From an uncultured Pigmentiphaga sp. (GTDB lineage: Bacteria > Pseudomonadota > Gammaproteobacteria > Burkholderiales > Burkholderiaceae_B), in assembly GCA_937891425.1 (NCBI GenBank), contig CALAGD010000026.1, positions 1-51,558 on the forward strand: 51,558 nt of DNA. The letters are read 5' to 3'. The stretch's first letter is position 1. Each line of letters opens with the position of its first letter. The notes under the pieces were generated by a model. That model searched no databases and was not told the DNA's origin. It saw only the letters and a program-made list of their open reading frames with translations. Below are positions 39,832-47,828 of the stretch, in pieces. The position numbers and the translations under genes are program-made.

Positions 39832-40722
39832 CTAGTTGCCAGGAATGCGGGTGCCGGCCATGCAGCCGCAATCTACCTGCACCACGTGGCGGTCGTGCAG
39901 GCGCACGGCGGTGAGCTGGCCGCCCCAGATGCAGCCGGTGTCCAGCGCAATCAGGTTCGGGCGTAGCACCAGGCCCAGAGCCGACCAGTGCCCGGTCACG
40001 AGGGTCGTGTCTGCGGTATTCCGATCCGGGACGTCGAACCAGGGCATGTAACCGGCAGGGGCGCGGTCCAGCCCTTCCTTCGCGCTGAAATCCATGGTGC
40101 CATCGGCTGCGCAGAACCGGATGCGTGTGAGTGCGTTCACCACGACACGCATGCGTGCGATGCCGGTGAGGTCGTCGCTCCAGCGCGCGGGTTCGTTGCC
40201 CCACAGGCGTTTTAGAAAGGTTTTCCAGTCGTCACCGGCCAGGACCATCTCGACCGTGCGCGCAAGTTCGAGTGTTCGCTGCGTGGTCCATTGGGGCACG
40301 ACGCCTGCGTGCACCATCAGGTGGTCGTACGCCTGGTGGGCCAGGGGGCGCTGCCGCAGCCAGTCGACGAGGTCGTCGCGGTCGGGTGCGTCGAGAATGT
40401 CGCTGAGGGTGTCGTCGGGTCGGGGATGGTGCGCTCCGGCGACAATGGCCAGCAGATGCAGGTCATGGTTCCCGAGGACCGTAACGGCACGATCGCCGAG
40501 CGCGACGACACGGCGCAGTGTAGCCAGCGAGGCGGGACCCCGATTCACCAGGTCGCCCACGAACCAGAACCTGGCGGACGGGTCGGCGGCGATTTCAGGG
40601 TGGGCGAGCAGCCGCTCGAGGGCCTCGTGGCAGCCTTGCAGGTCGCCCACCGCCCAGATGGTGGGGGTCGCGTCCTCAGCGCGGGCATCGTGGGGGCGAC
40701 CTGTCAGCGGCAGCGTACTCAT
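39832..40722 (-). CDS. apaH: symmetrical bis(5'-nucleosyl)-tetraphosphatase
   Basis: 296 residues. The calcineurin-type metallophosphoesterase motifs are AVGDLQGC, FVGDLVNRGP and VLGNHDLHLL, with downstream histidines in MVHAGVVPQW and VTGHWSALG. It cleaves Ap4A to two ADP and also decaps Np4-capped RNA in E. coli. Its ATG overlaps the thiG stop (ATGA), so it is translated from the TPP-controlled thiG transcript, an unusual partner. Confidence 0.95.
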   Translation of the reverse strand: MSTLPLTGRPHDARAEDATPTIWAVGDLQGCHEALERLLAHPEIAADPSARFWFVGDLVNRGPASLATLRRVVALGDRAVTVLGNHDLHLLAIVAGAHHPRPDDTLSDILDAPDRDDLVDWLRQRPLAHQAYDHLMVHAGVVPQWTTQRTLELARTVEMVLAGDDWKTFLKRLWGNEPARWSDDLTGIARMRVVVNALTRIRFCAADGTMDFSAKEGLDRAPAGYMPWFDVPDRNTADTTLVTGHWSALGLVLRPNLIALDTGCIWGGQLTAVRLHDRHVVQVDCGCMAGTRIPGN

Positions 40723-41516
40723 GGCCGGGCCGCGCTGGAGATCAGCCCTTCCATGGGTGAGCTGGGCGATGCGCTGTACAGTTTGCGCGGCATTCTGCCG
40801 GCCAGGTATGCCTTGCGTCCGGCTTCGACGGCCAGCTTCATGGCTTCTGCCATGAGCACGGGGTTCTGCGCGGCCGCAATGGCCGTATTCATGAGCACGC
40901 CATCACAGCCCAGTTCCATGGCGATGGCGGCGTCGCTGGCCGTGCCGACGCCGGCATCCACCAGCACGGGAACGCGCGCCTGGTCGATGATGAGTCGCAG
41001 GTTCCAGGGGTTGAGGATACCCATGCCCGAACCGATGAGTGACGCCAGCGGCATGATCGCGACGCAGCCGATGTCTTCGAGCATGCGGCACTGCACCGGG
41101 TCATCGGTGCAATACACCATGACGTCGAACCCTTCGGCTACCAGGGTCTTTGCTGCCGCCAGCGTTTCCGGCATGTTGGGAAACAGCGTGTGCGAATCGC
41201 CCAGCACTTCCAGCTTCACCAGCTTGTGTCCATCCAGCAGCTCGCGTGCGAGACGCAGCGTGCGGACGGCATCCTGGGCGGTGTAGCAGCCCGCGGTGTT
41301 GGGCAACAGGGTAAAGCGGTCGGGCGGAAGATAGTCGAGCAGGTTGGGCTCGCCGGGATTCTGTCCGATATTCGTGCGGCGGATGGCGACCGTGATGATT
41401 TCAGCGCCGCTTGCCTCGATGGCCGCGCGGGTCTCTTCAAAATCGCGATACTTGCCGGTGCCTACGAGCAGTCGTGACTGGTAGGTCTTGCCGGCGATGG
41501 TGAGTTGGTCGGTCAT
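40719..41516 (-). CDS. thiG: thiazole synthase
   Basis: 265 residues, TIM-barrel. The imine-forming lysine is Lys101 with Glu103 in KLVKLEVLGD, and Asp187 lies in VPVLVDAGVGTASDA, matching B. subtilis Lys96/Glu98/Asp182. It condenses DXP, dehydroglycine and ThiS thiocarboxylate into the thiamine thiazole. The ATG at 41516 begins at the family start (MTDQLTIAGKTYQSRL); only a weak TCTGGA site precedes it. The usual neighbour thiS is not found. A TPP riboswitch lies in the leader. Confidence 0.96.
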   Translation of the reverse strand: MTDQLTIAGKTYQSRLLVGTGKYRDFEETRAAIEASGAEIITVAIRRTNIGQNPGEPNLLDYLPPDRFTLLPNTAGCYTAQDAVRTLRLARELLDGHKLVKLEVLGDSHTLFPNMPETLAAAKTLVAEGFDVMVYCTDDPVQCRMLEDIGCVAIMPLASLIGSGMGILNPWNLRLIIDQARVPVLVDAGVGTASDAAIAMELGCDGVLMNTAIAAAQNPVLMAEAMKLAVEAGRKAYLAGRMPRKLYSASPSSPMEGLISSAARP

Positions 41517-41561
41517 AAGGAGTCCAGAGGAACCGTGAACGCTGCCGAGCAGCAAAAGAGA

Positions 41562-41616
41562 GCCGATGGCGGGAAGCCGACGTGACGAGGGTGCTGAGGT
41601 CGCTCCCTGCATCGGC
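41562..41616 (-). promoter_or_regulatory. possible switch helix of the TPP riboswitch
   Basis: The aptamer's 3' strand (41604-41616, GCCGATGCAGGGA on the minus strand) is complementary to a segment nearer thiG (41562-41574, TCCCGCCATCGGC) except for two central bases. The two folds are mutually exclusive, as expected of an expression platform. A CTCTTTT run follows. The direction of control cannot be read with certainty. Confidence 0.5.
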
Positions 41617-41686
41617 ATTATCCGTACAGGTACAAAGGGTCTGATCTCACCCCGCCGCTGTGCCTGGCGACGAGGGCCCCTGCGTG
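41601..41686 (-). promoter_or_regulatory. TPP riboswitch (THI element) aptamer
   Basis: The minus strand shows the conserved core in order: a GGGG-containing P1/P2 side (about 41677-41684), GTGAGATC, ACCCTTTGTACCTG, CGGATAATGCCG and GCAGGGA, with a short CGC/GCG closing stem (41684-41682 with 41603-41601). It lies 84 bases before thiG and should reduce thiG and apaH expression when thiamine pyrophosphate is plentiful. Known class, recognised from its core sequence. Confidence 0.93.
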
Positions 41687-41714
41687 TCCGCGCCCTGAAG
41701 GCGCGCGAGACATA

Positions 41715-41720
41715 AGTATA
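41715..41720 (-). promoter_or_regulatory. candidate -10 box for the thiG transcript
   Basis: TATACT on the minus strand, which would start transcription near 41708, about 20 bases before the TPP aptamer. No good -35 is seen. Confidence 0.45.
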
Positions 41721-41877
41721 AGGCGGCAGTGTGCAAGCGCCGGGGAGTCGCATCAAGCGGCGTCTCGCTGGTATGATGCTTGCGGATGAACCTATTGATG
41801 AGCCAGTGCGGCAAACTATGCCCAGTAACGCGGGTTCAACCTGAGAAGACCACGAAATTCGGTGATACGGGGAATCG

Positions 41878-44800
41878 ATGCCGAACCGCTCCCTGGCTCA
41901 GTACTGGCGGAAGCTGATCCGGTCCACCACGTTTCTGTTTGCGGCGTTCGTCCTGGTCGGATTGGTGCTTACGATCATCACGATCAACACGATAGCGGAA
42001 GCTCATCGTGAGATCCGGCACCAGGCGGCCGAGCACGCTTCGGCGCTGGTCAGCGTGCTGGCGAGTGACCTGGCGGCGCAGCTGCAATCCGTCGATCATC
42101 TGCTCGACCATGTTGTCGAACAGGTGGATCCCGACCGCCTCACCCTTCCCGACGACTGGATCCGGTATGCCGCGCCACCAGAATGGGGGATGGCTGGCGA
42201 AAGCATGCGCATGCTCGCCGTGCTCGATGCCAACGGCCAGCCGGTGCAATACCTGGCCTACAAGGCCGGCGTCGAGCCGCCCGCCCTCTTGCCGGAAACC
42301 CTCGAGCAACACCGCGAGCACGTGATGGTCCGCCCCCATGTCAGTGTTGCCGAGGTCGATGGCACGCGGGTATTCCGGTTCAGCAGGCCCGTGTTGCGCC
42401 GGGACGGCTCGCTTGCAGGCGTCGTCGTTGGCATCTTCGATCCCTCCGTGCTGGTGTCGGCCCTGCAGAAGCTGATATTTGCCGAGCACGACGCCTGGTT
42501 GCTGATGCGCGACGACGGTGAGGTGCTGATGCGCGTTCCGATGGGGCGCACTGCAAACACCCCCGAACAGCAGCTTCTGCTGCGGCAGCGCTACACGAAG
42601 ACAGCCAAGGGCATCTACGACGGGCCGTCGATCATCGACGGCGTCGAGCGATTGCACGCCTACAGTCAGCTGCCGAATTTCCCGCTGGTGGTGCTGTTCG
42701 CACGCGACGTGTCACGGGTGCTGGCGCCCTGGAAAGGCAAGGCGATCCTGTTGGGCAGTTTCGCGGTCCTGCTGCTGGTCGCGCTGATTGCCCTGGGTTT
42801 CCTGTACCGGCGCGACCTGCTGCGGCACCAGCAATTGCACCGTGAATCGATGCGCAACGAGGCCATGTTCCGTGGCGCACTGCGAGGCGCGGGGATTGGT
42901 ACCGTGCTGTACGACCCGGACGGGCTCATAAAACATATCAACCCGGCCGCCTGCCGAATGCTCGGATACGAGGAAGCGGAACTGGTAGGTACCCGCCTGC
43001 TCAGCTATGCCTATCATGACCCGCCCCAGCCAGAGCCGCAGATGCGCGAACGGCTGCTGCGGGGCGAAATCGACTTCTTCCAGGTGAAGCAGCGCCTGGT
43101 GCGGAAAGACGGTTCCATCTTCTGGGCGCTGGTGTCGCTCTCGGCCGACCATACCGCCGAACCCGGGCCGGTATTGATTGCCCAGGTGCAGGACATCGAC
43201 GAACAGATGAATACCGAGAACCAGCGTGCCGAGCTGGTCGAGCGACTCAACGAGACGACGCGGGCGCTGAACGAAGAGAAAACTCTGCTGCAGGTTACCC
43301 TGGCCAACATCGAGGACGCCGTCATCACGACCGACGTGCGCGGCAAGGTGCGGTTCATGAACCCCACGGCCGAATCGACGACGGGGTGGCCGCTGGCCAC
43401 GGCACGTGGCCATTCGCTCGACGAGGTGGTGCGCCTGCACGATCTGGAGAGCGGGCTGCATCTGCCGGACCTGGTCGAGCAGTGCCTCGCGCATGGCGGG
43501 CTGGTGCATCAGACGGCCATCCTGCGCGGGCACGATGGTGCAAGGCGCGAGGTGGAGGCGCGGGTAGCGCCCATTCGCGACGGCGACAGCGTGACCGAGG
43601 TGGTGCTGGTGTACCAGGACGTCACCGAAGCGCGCCGCCTGGTGCGCGAGCTGCTGCACTACGCTGCACACGATGCGCTGACCAATCTGCCCAACCGCAG
43701 CGCGTTCCAGGTGCGTTTGGAGGCCAAGCTGCGTGATGCGCGGGAAACCGGCCGGACGCATGCGCTGGTGCACCTGGACCTCGACCGCTTCAAGATCATC
43801 AATGACACTGCGGGCAGTGCTGCCGGCGATGCAGCGCTGCGGCAGGTGGCTGCTACCCTGCGCACTGGCCTGCGTGAAGAAGATGTGCTGGCACGGCTGG
43901 GCAGCGACGAATTTGGCGTCATCCTGCACGGCTGCTCGCGGGAGCAGGCACAGCCCATCGTCGAGCGCATGCTTCAGGCGCTGTCGGACTCGGATTTTCC
44001 CTGGGAAGACCGCACCTACCAGCTGACCATGAGCGCGGGGGTCACCGAGATATCACCCGCGGCCGATTCTCCCAGCATTCTCATGAGTGAGGCCGATATC
44101 GCATCGTATGTGGCCAAGCGCGCGGGCGGGAACCGGGTGGCGCAGTACCAGAACGACCAGGGGGAGGCGCTGGAGCGGCAACGCGAGCTGCACGTGGTAG
44201 CCGACCTGCGGAGGGCACTCAATGAAGACCGCTTCGCCCTGTACGCCCAGCGCGTCATTGCCTGCAATAACCCGGACGAATTGCGTTACGAGCTGCTGCT
44301 GCGCATGAAAGACCCGCACAATGGGTTCATTCCGCCCGATCATTTCGTGCCGGCTGCCGAGAGCTACGAGATGATGTCGCAGCTGGATCGCTGGGTGCTC
44401 AAGCAGTCGCTGGAGAGGCTCGCACCTGCCATTGCGGCCATTCCGAACCTGTACGTGCACATCAACCTGTCGGCCAACTCGCTCAACGATATCCGCTTCC
44501 TGGAGGAAATCGTTCCGCTGCTGCGGGCATCGCCGCTGCCGGGCGAACGCATTACCTTCGAAATTACCGAGACGGCGCTGGTCAGCAGCATGTCACACGC
44601 CGCGCGCATGATCGGCGTGTTGCGCCACATGGGGTGTTCGGTGGCACTGGACGACTTCGGCACCGGCCTGAGCTCGTTCAACTACCTGCGCACGTTCCCC
44701 GTCGACATGGTGAAAATCGACGGCATGTTCATCCACAACATCGCGCACAGCGTGGTCGACCGCCGGATCGCGCAGTCGATCCAGAGCATTGCCCAGGTAA

Positions 44801-44997
44801 TGGGCGCGCGCACCGTCGCCGAGGCGGTGGAAGACGCCACCACGCTGGAGATCGTGCGTTCGCTGCAGATCGACTACGCGCAGGGGTACGGCCTGCACCG
44901 GCCGGAGCGGTTCGAGGGCATCCTGAAACGGCTTGCGCAGGTGCAGGGGGTGTTCATTTCTCACCCGGACGAACATGCGCCGGGCAGCGGCAGGTAA
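41878..44997 (+). CDS. membrane PAS-PAS-GGDEF-EAL cyclic-di-GMP enzyme
   Basis: 1039 residues. TM1 about 19-39, a periplasmic sensor region of about 245 residues, TM2 about 287-308, PAS1 about 328-430, PAS2 about 470-580, GGDEF about 590-760 and EAL about 775-1030. The active-site motif reads GSDEF (675-679) rather than GGDEF; an RxxD inhibitory site (REED, 666-669) sits five residues before it. The EAL motif reads ELL (805-807), keeping the metal-binding Glu, and Asp925-Asp926 (DDFGTG) and other phosphodiesterase residues are present. Net activity is therefore probably c-di-GMP degradation, with cyclase activity doubtful. No flagellar or polysaccharide genes are adjacent. Confidence 0.92.
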   Translation: MPNRSLAQYWRKLIRSTTFLFAAFVLVGLVLTIITINTIAEAHREIRHQAAEHASALVSVLASDLAAQLQSVDHLLDHVVEQVDPDRLTLPDDWIRYAAPPEWGMAGESMRMLAVLDANGQPVQYLAYKAGVEPPALLPETLEQHREHVMVRPHVSVAEVDGTRVFRFSRPVLRRDGSLAGVVVGIFDPSVLVSALQKLIFAEHDAWLLMRDDGEVLMRVPMGRTANTPEQQLLLRQRYTKTAKGIYDGPSIIDGVERLHAYSQLPNFPLVVLFARDVSRVLAPWKGKAILLGSFAVLLLVALIALGFLYRRDLLRHQQLHRESMRNEAMFRGALRGAGIGTVLYDPDGLIKHINPAACRMLGYEEAELVGTRLLSYAYHDPPQPEPQMRERLLRGEIDFFQVKQRLVRKDGSIFWALVSLSADHTAEPGPVLIAQVQDIDEQMNTENQRAELVERLNETTRALNEEKTLLQVTLANIEDAVITTDVRGKVRFMNPTAESTTGWPLATARGHSLDEVVRLHDLESGLHLPDLVEQCLAHGGLVHQTAILRGHDGARREVEARVAPIRDGDSVTEVVLVYQDVTEARRLVRELLHYAAHDALTNLPNRSAFQVRLEAKLRDARETGRTHALVHLDLDRFKIINDTAGSAAGDAALRQVAATLRTGLREEDVLARLGSDEFGVILHGCSREQAQPIVERMLQALSDSDFPWEDRTYQLTMSAGVTEISPAADSPSILMSEADIASYVAKRAGGNRVAQYQNDQGEALERQRELHVVADLRRALNEDRFALYAQRVIACNNPDELRYELLLRMKDPHNGFIPPDHFVPAAESYEMMSQLDRWVLKQSLERLAPAIAAIPNLYVHINLSANSLNDIRFLEEIVPLLRASPLPGERITFEITETALVSSMSHAARMIGVLRHMGCSVALDDFGTGLSSFNYLRTFPVDMVKIDGMFIHNIAHSVVDRRIAQSIQSIAQVMGARTVAEAVEDATTLEIVRSLQIDYAQGYGLHRPERFEGILKRLAQVQGVFISHPDEHAPGSGR

Positions 44998-45019
44998 CCG
45001 CCCGCGCAGACGCGGTTAC
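44994..45019. terminator. hairpin over the two convergent stops
   Basis: GTAACCGC (44994-45001) pairs with GCGGTTAC (45012-45019) around a ten-base loop, overlapping the stops of the GGDEF-EAL gene and of the dehydrogenase. No T tract; possible bidirectional terminator. Confidence 0.5.
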
Positions 45020-45918
45020 AGCCGTTTGATGAGGCTGGAAGTATCCCAGCGGCCACCGCCCATCTTCTGGATCTCGCCATAGAACTGGTCGACCAGGGCG
45101 GTGACGGGCAGGCTGGCACCGTTGCGGCGCGCCTCGTCGAGTACCAGCGAAAGATCCTTGCGCATCCAGTCGACGGCGAAGCCGAAATCGAACTTGTCGG
45201 CCAGCATGGTGGCACTGCGGTTCTCCATTTGCCAGCTTTGCGCCGCGCCCTTGCTGATGACCGACAGTACCTTCTGCATGTCCAGGCCCGCGGCGCGGCC
45301 GAAAGCCAGCCCTTCGGCGAGCCCCTGCACCAGCCCGGCGATGCAGATCTGGTTCACCATCTTGGCGAGCTGTCCGGCGCCGGCCTCGCCGATGAGCGTG
45401 ATGGCGCGGGCGTAGGCCGTCATGACCGGCTCGACCTGCTCGTAGGTGGACGCGTCGCCACCGCACATGACCGAGAGAATGCCTTCGATGGCGCCGGATT
45501 GACCGCCCGAGACCGGGGCGTCCAGGAATGCGAGGCTGCGTGCCCTTGCTTCGCGGTAAAGTTCGCGTGCCAAGGTGGCAGAGGCCGTGGTGTGGTCGAC
45601 GAACACGGCGCCAGGCTTCATGCCGGCGAATGCGCCGTTCTCACCCAGAGTTATCGCGCGCACGTCGTCATCGTTGCCGACACACGCAAAGACGATATCG
45701 GCGTCTTGCGCCGCCTCGCGCGGGGTAGAAGCCGTGCGGTGGCCCGCAAACTCGCGGGTCCATGCTTCGGCCCGGCTGGCGGTGCGGTTGTAGACACAGA
45801 CCTGATGGCCGGCGCGCGCCAGATGGCCGGCCATGGGATAACCCATGACGCCCAGCCCGATGAAGGCAACCGACCGCGGGGTGACAGCAGGATAGTTCTT
45901 TGCAGTAATCGAAGTCAT
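45016..45918 (-). CDS. beta-hydroxyacid dehydrogenase (HIBADH/tartronate semialdehyde reductase family)
   Basis: 300 residues. NAD(P)-binding GLGVMGYPMA is at 21-30, the substrate-binding DAPVSGGQSGA at about 133-143, and catalytic Lys186 lies in GAGQLAKMVNQ. Members reduce or oxidise small 3-hydroxyacids such as 3-hydroxyisobutyrate, tartronate semialdehyde or sulfolactaldehyde; the exact substrate cannot be chosen from sequence alone. It starts 39 bases after the gamma-glutamyltransferase-family gene and is probably in its operon. Confidence 0.9.
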   Translation of the reverse strand: MTSITAKNYPAVTPRSVAFIGLGVMGYPMAGHLARAGHQVCVYNRTASRAEAWTREFAGHRTASTPREAAQDADIVFACVGNDDDVRAITLGENGAFAGMKPGAVFVDHTTASATLARELYREARARSLAFLDAPVSGGQSGAIEGILSVMCGGDASTYEQVEPVMTAYARAITLIGEAGAGQLAKMVNQICIAGLVQGLAEGLAFGRAAGLDMQKVLSVISKGAAQSWQMENRSATMLADKFDFGFAVDWMRKDLSLVLDEARRNGASLPVTALVDQFYGEIQKMGGGRWDTSSLIKRL

Positions 45919-45957
45919 GGCGATAACCGGAGAAAGTACACTCCGATTATCGCGTGT

Positions 45958-47568
45958 TCAGAAGCCTGCCGCCATACCATCGCGCCGGCTGTCGGACGCG
46001 GCCACATAACCGTCGACGGCCGGATCGCCAAGGCGCCAGATGAACTGGCCTGAGCCAAAGTCGGCGCCATCCTGCGCCGTGGGCACGATCATGTGGTGCC
46101 CGCGTGCTTCCAGCCCTTCGATGGTGCGTGCGGGCATGGAGGCTTCCACTTCGACGTCGAGCGCGCGGGTCCATTTCCAGCGCGGTGCGTCGCATGCGGT
46201 TTGCGGCTGCTGCCCGAACACGATCATGCGCACGAGGGTCTGCACGTGCCCCTGGGGCTGCATGTTGGCGCCCATCACGCCGAAGCTCATGAGGGGTGCG
46301 CCATTCTGGGTAAGGAAGGCCGGGATGATGGTATGGAAAGGCCGCTTGCCCCCACCGACCGCGTTCGGGTGCCGCGGGTCGGCCGCGAAGCCGTATCCGC
46401 GGTTCTGCAGGCTGACCCCGGTGCCCGGAACGGTAACGCCGGAGCCGAAACCCAGGTAGTTGGACTGGATGAAGCTCACCATCATGCCGTTCTGGTCGGC
46501 CGTGGCAAGGTAGACCGTGCCGCCCGGGGGGGCGTGCCCCGTGGTGTAAGTCTGGGCCCGCTGCGGATCGATCAGGCGGGCCCGCTCCGCTAGGTACGCA
46601 TCCGAGAGCATTTCTTCGGGCGTAATGCGCATGTGGTTCGGGTCGGCGACGTGCGCATAGACGTCGGCGAAAGCCAGCTTGACCGCTTCGATGATGAGAT
46701 GCTGGGTGGCGGGATGGTCGACCGGGCGATGCGTGATGTCGAGCTGATCGAGGATGCCCAATGCAATGAGGGCCGTGATGCCCTGACCGTTGGGCGGAAT
46801 CTCATGCAGGCAATAGCCGCGAAATTCGCGGGACAGAAGTGGCACCCATTCGGGCTGGTAGCTGCGCAGGTCGGCCAGCGTGAGCGCGGCATCGTGCGCC
46901 TGCGCGTGCGCCACCAGTTTGTGCGCGGTTGCGCCTTCGTAAAAGTCGCGACCCTCGGTTTCAGCGATGCGTCGCAAGGTGGCGGCGGCGTCCTTGAGCA
47001 CGAAGTGTTCGCCCACCTGGGGAACCCGGCCATGAGGCAGGAAGTGCTCGGCAAAACCCGGCACGTCGCGCAGAAGATCGGCCTGGATGGCCCACTTGCG
47101 CTGCACGATGGGTGCCACCGCGAAACCCCTCTCGGCGTATTCGATGGCGGGCGCGAGCACCTCGGCAAAAGGCAACTTGCCAAGCCGGGCATGAAGCTCG
47201 GCCCAGCCGCCGACCGCACCCGGTACCGTAACGCTGTCCCAGCCGTAACGGGGGATCTGGCCGCCGTGCTTCCTGCGAAAGTAGTCCGGAGTCCATGCCG
47301 CCGGGGCGGGGCCCGAGGCATTCAGCCCGTGCAGACGCGCACCGTCCCAGACGATGGCGAAGCAATCAGACCCAAGCCCGTTGCTGACAGGCTCGACAAT
47401 GGCTGCAGTGGCGGCGCAGGCAATAGCCGCGTCGACGGCATTCCCACCCTGGGCCAGAATGCGCAATCCTGCTTGTGCAGCTAGCGGTTGCGAGGTCGCG
47501 ACGATGTTGCGCGCGAATACTGGCAGACGCGTAGACGCGTAGGGGTTTGACCAGTCTTGAAAACGCAT
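45958..47568 (-). CDS. gamma-glutamyltransferase-family Ntn hydrolase
   Basis: 536 residues. It contains the N-terminal VATSQPLAAQAGLRILAQGGNAVDAAI pattern in part (residues 23-49) and the likely self-cleavage nucleophile Thr351 in GGTVYLATADQNG, followed by the SNYLGFGSGV loop and GGGKRPFHTIIPAF. It has no signal peptide, unlike classical periplasmic Ggt, so it resembles cytosolic GGT-like or cephalosporin-acylase-like members. The ATG at 47568 was chosen because the family pattern starts soon after. The substrate is unknown. Confidence 0.9.
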   Translation of the reverse strand: MRFQDWSNPYASTRLPVFARNIVATSQPLAAQAGLRILAQGGNAVDAAIACAATAAIVEPVSNGLGSDCFAIVWDGARLHGLNASGPAPAAWTPDYFRRKHGGQIPRYGWDSVTVPGAVGGWAELHARLGKLPFAEVLAPAIEYAERGFAVAPIVQRKWAIQADLLRDVPGFAEHFLPHGRVPQVGEHFVLKDAAATLRRIAETEGRDFYEGATAHKLVAHAQAHDAALTLADLRSYQPEWVPLLSREFRGYCLHEIPPNGQGITALIALGILDQLDITHRPVDHPATQHLIIEAVKLAFADVYAHVADPNHMRITPEEMLSDAYLAERARLIDPQRAQTYTTGHAPPGGTVYLATADQNGMMVSFIQSNYLGFGSGVTVPGTGVSLQNRGYGFAADPRHPNAVGGGKRPFHTIIPAFLTQNGAPLMSFGVMGANMQPQGHVQTLVRMIVFGQQPQTACDAPRWKWTRALDVEVEASMPARTIEGLEARGHHMIVPTAQDGADFGSGQFIWRLGDPAVDGYVAASDSRRDGMAAGF

Positions 47569-47740
47569 GAGTGTGAGTCGCGCGATACGGGCCTTCCCTG
47601 GCCCATATAGCATTCACATGTTTTGGGGTAAACCCTAAGGTTAACTCAAAACTGCGTTTCGTCCAAAGCCGGGTGCGGCATTGGGCGGCAGGGGTTGGTC
47701 GGGGTCTGCCCCGTGGGACGTGTACCCCTGCACCCGACAA

Positions 47741-47770
47741 AGAAAAACGGGCGTCACGAAGGGCGCCCGT
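47741..47770 (-). terminator. intrinsic terminator after tctA
   Basis: ACGGGCG (47747-47753) pairs with CGCCCGT (47764-47770), and the minus strand continues TTTTTCTTTG. It separates tctBA from the downstream gamma-glutamyltransferase-family gene. Confidence 0.88.
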
Positions 47771-47828
47771 TGAGGGCCGGCCGAAGCCGGCTCATGTTAT
47801 GCAGGTTGCAGCGTGCCTGGGCAGGTGC

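Noticed and set aside
41517..41756. thiS hidden in the frame upstream of thiG
   Set aside because: The 80 upstream codons lack the ThiS fold pattern and the terminal Gly-Gly, and the stretch is taken up by the TPP riboswitch.
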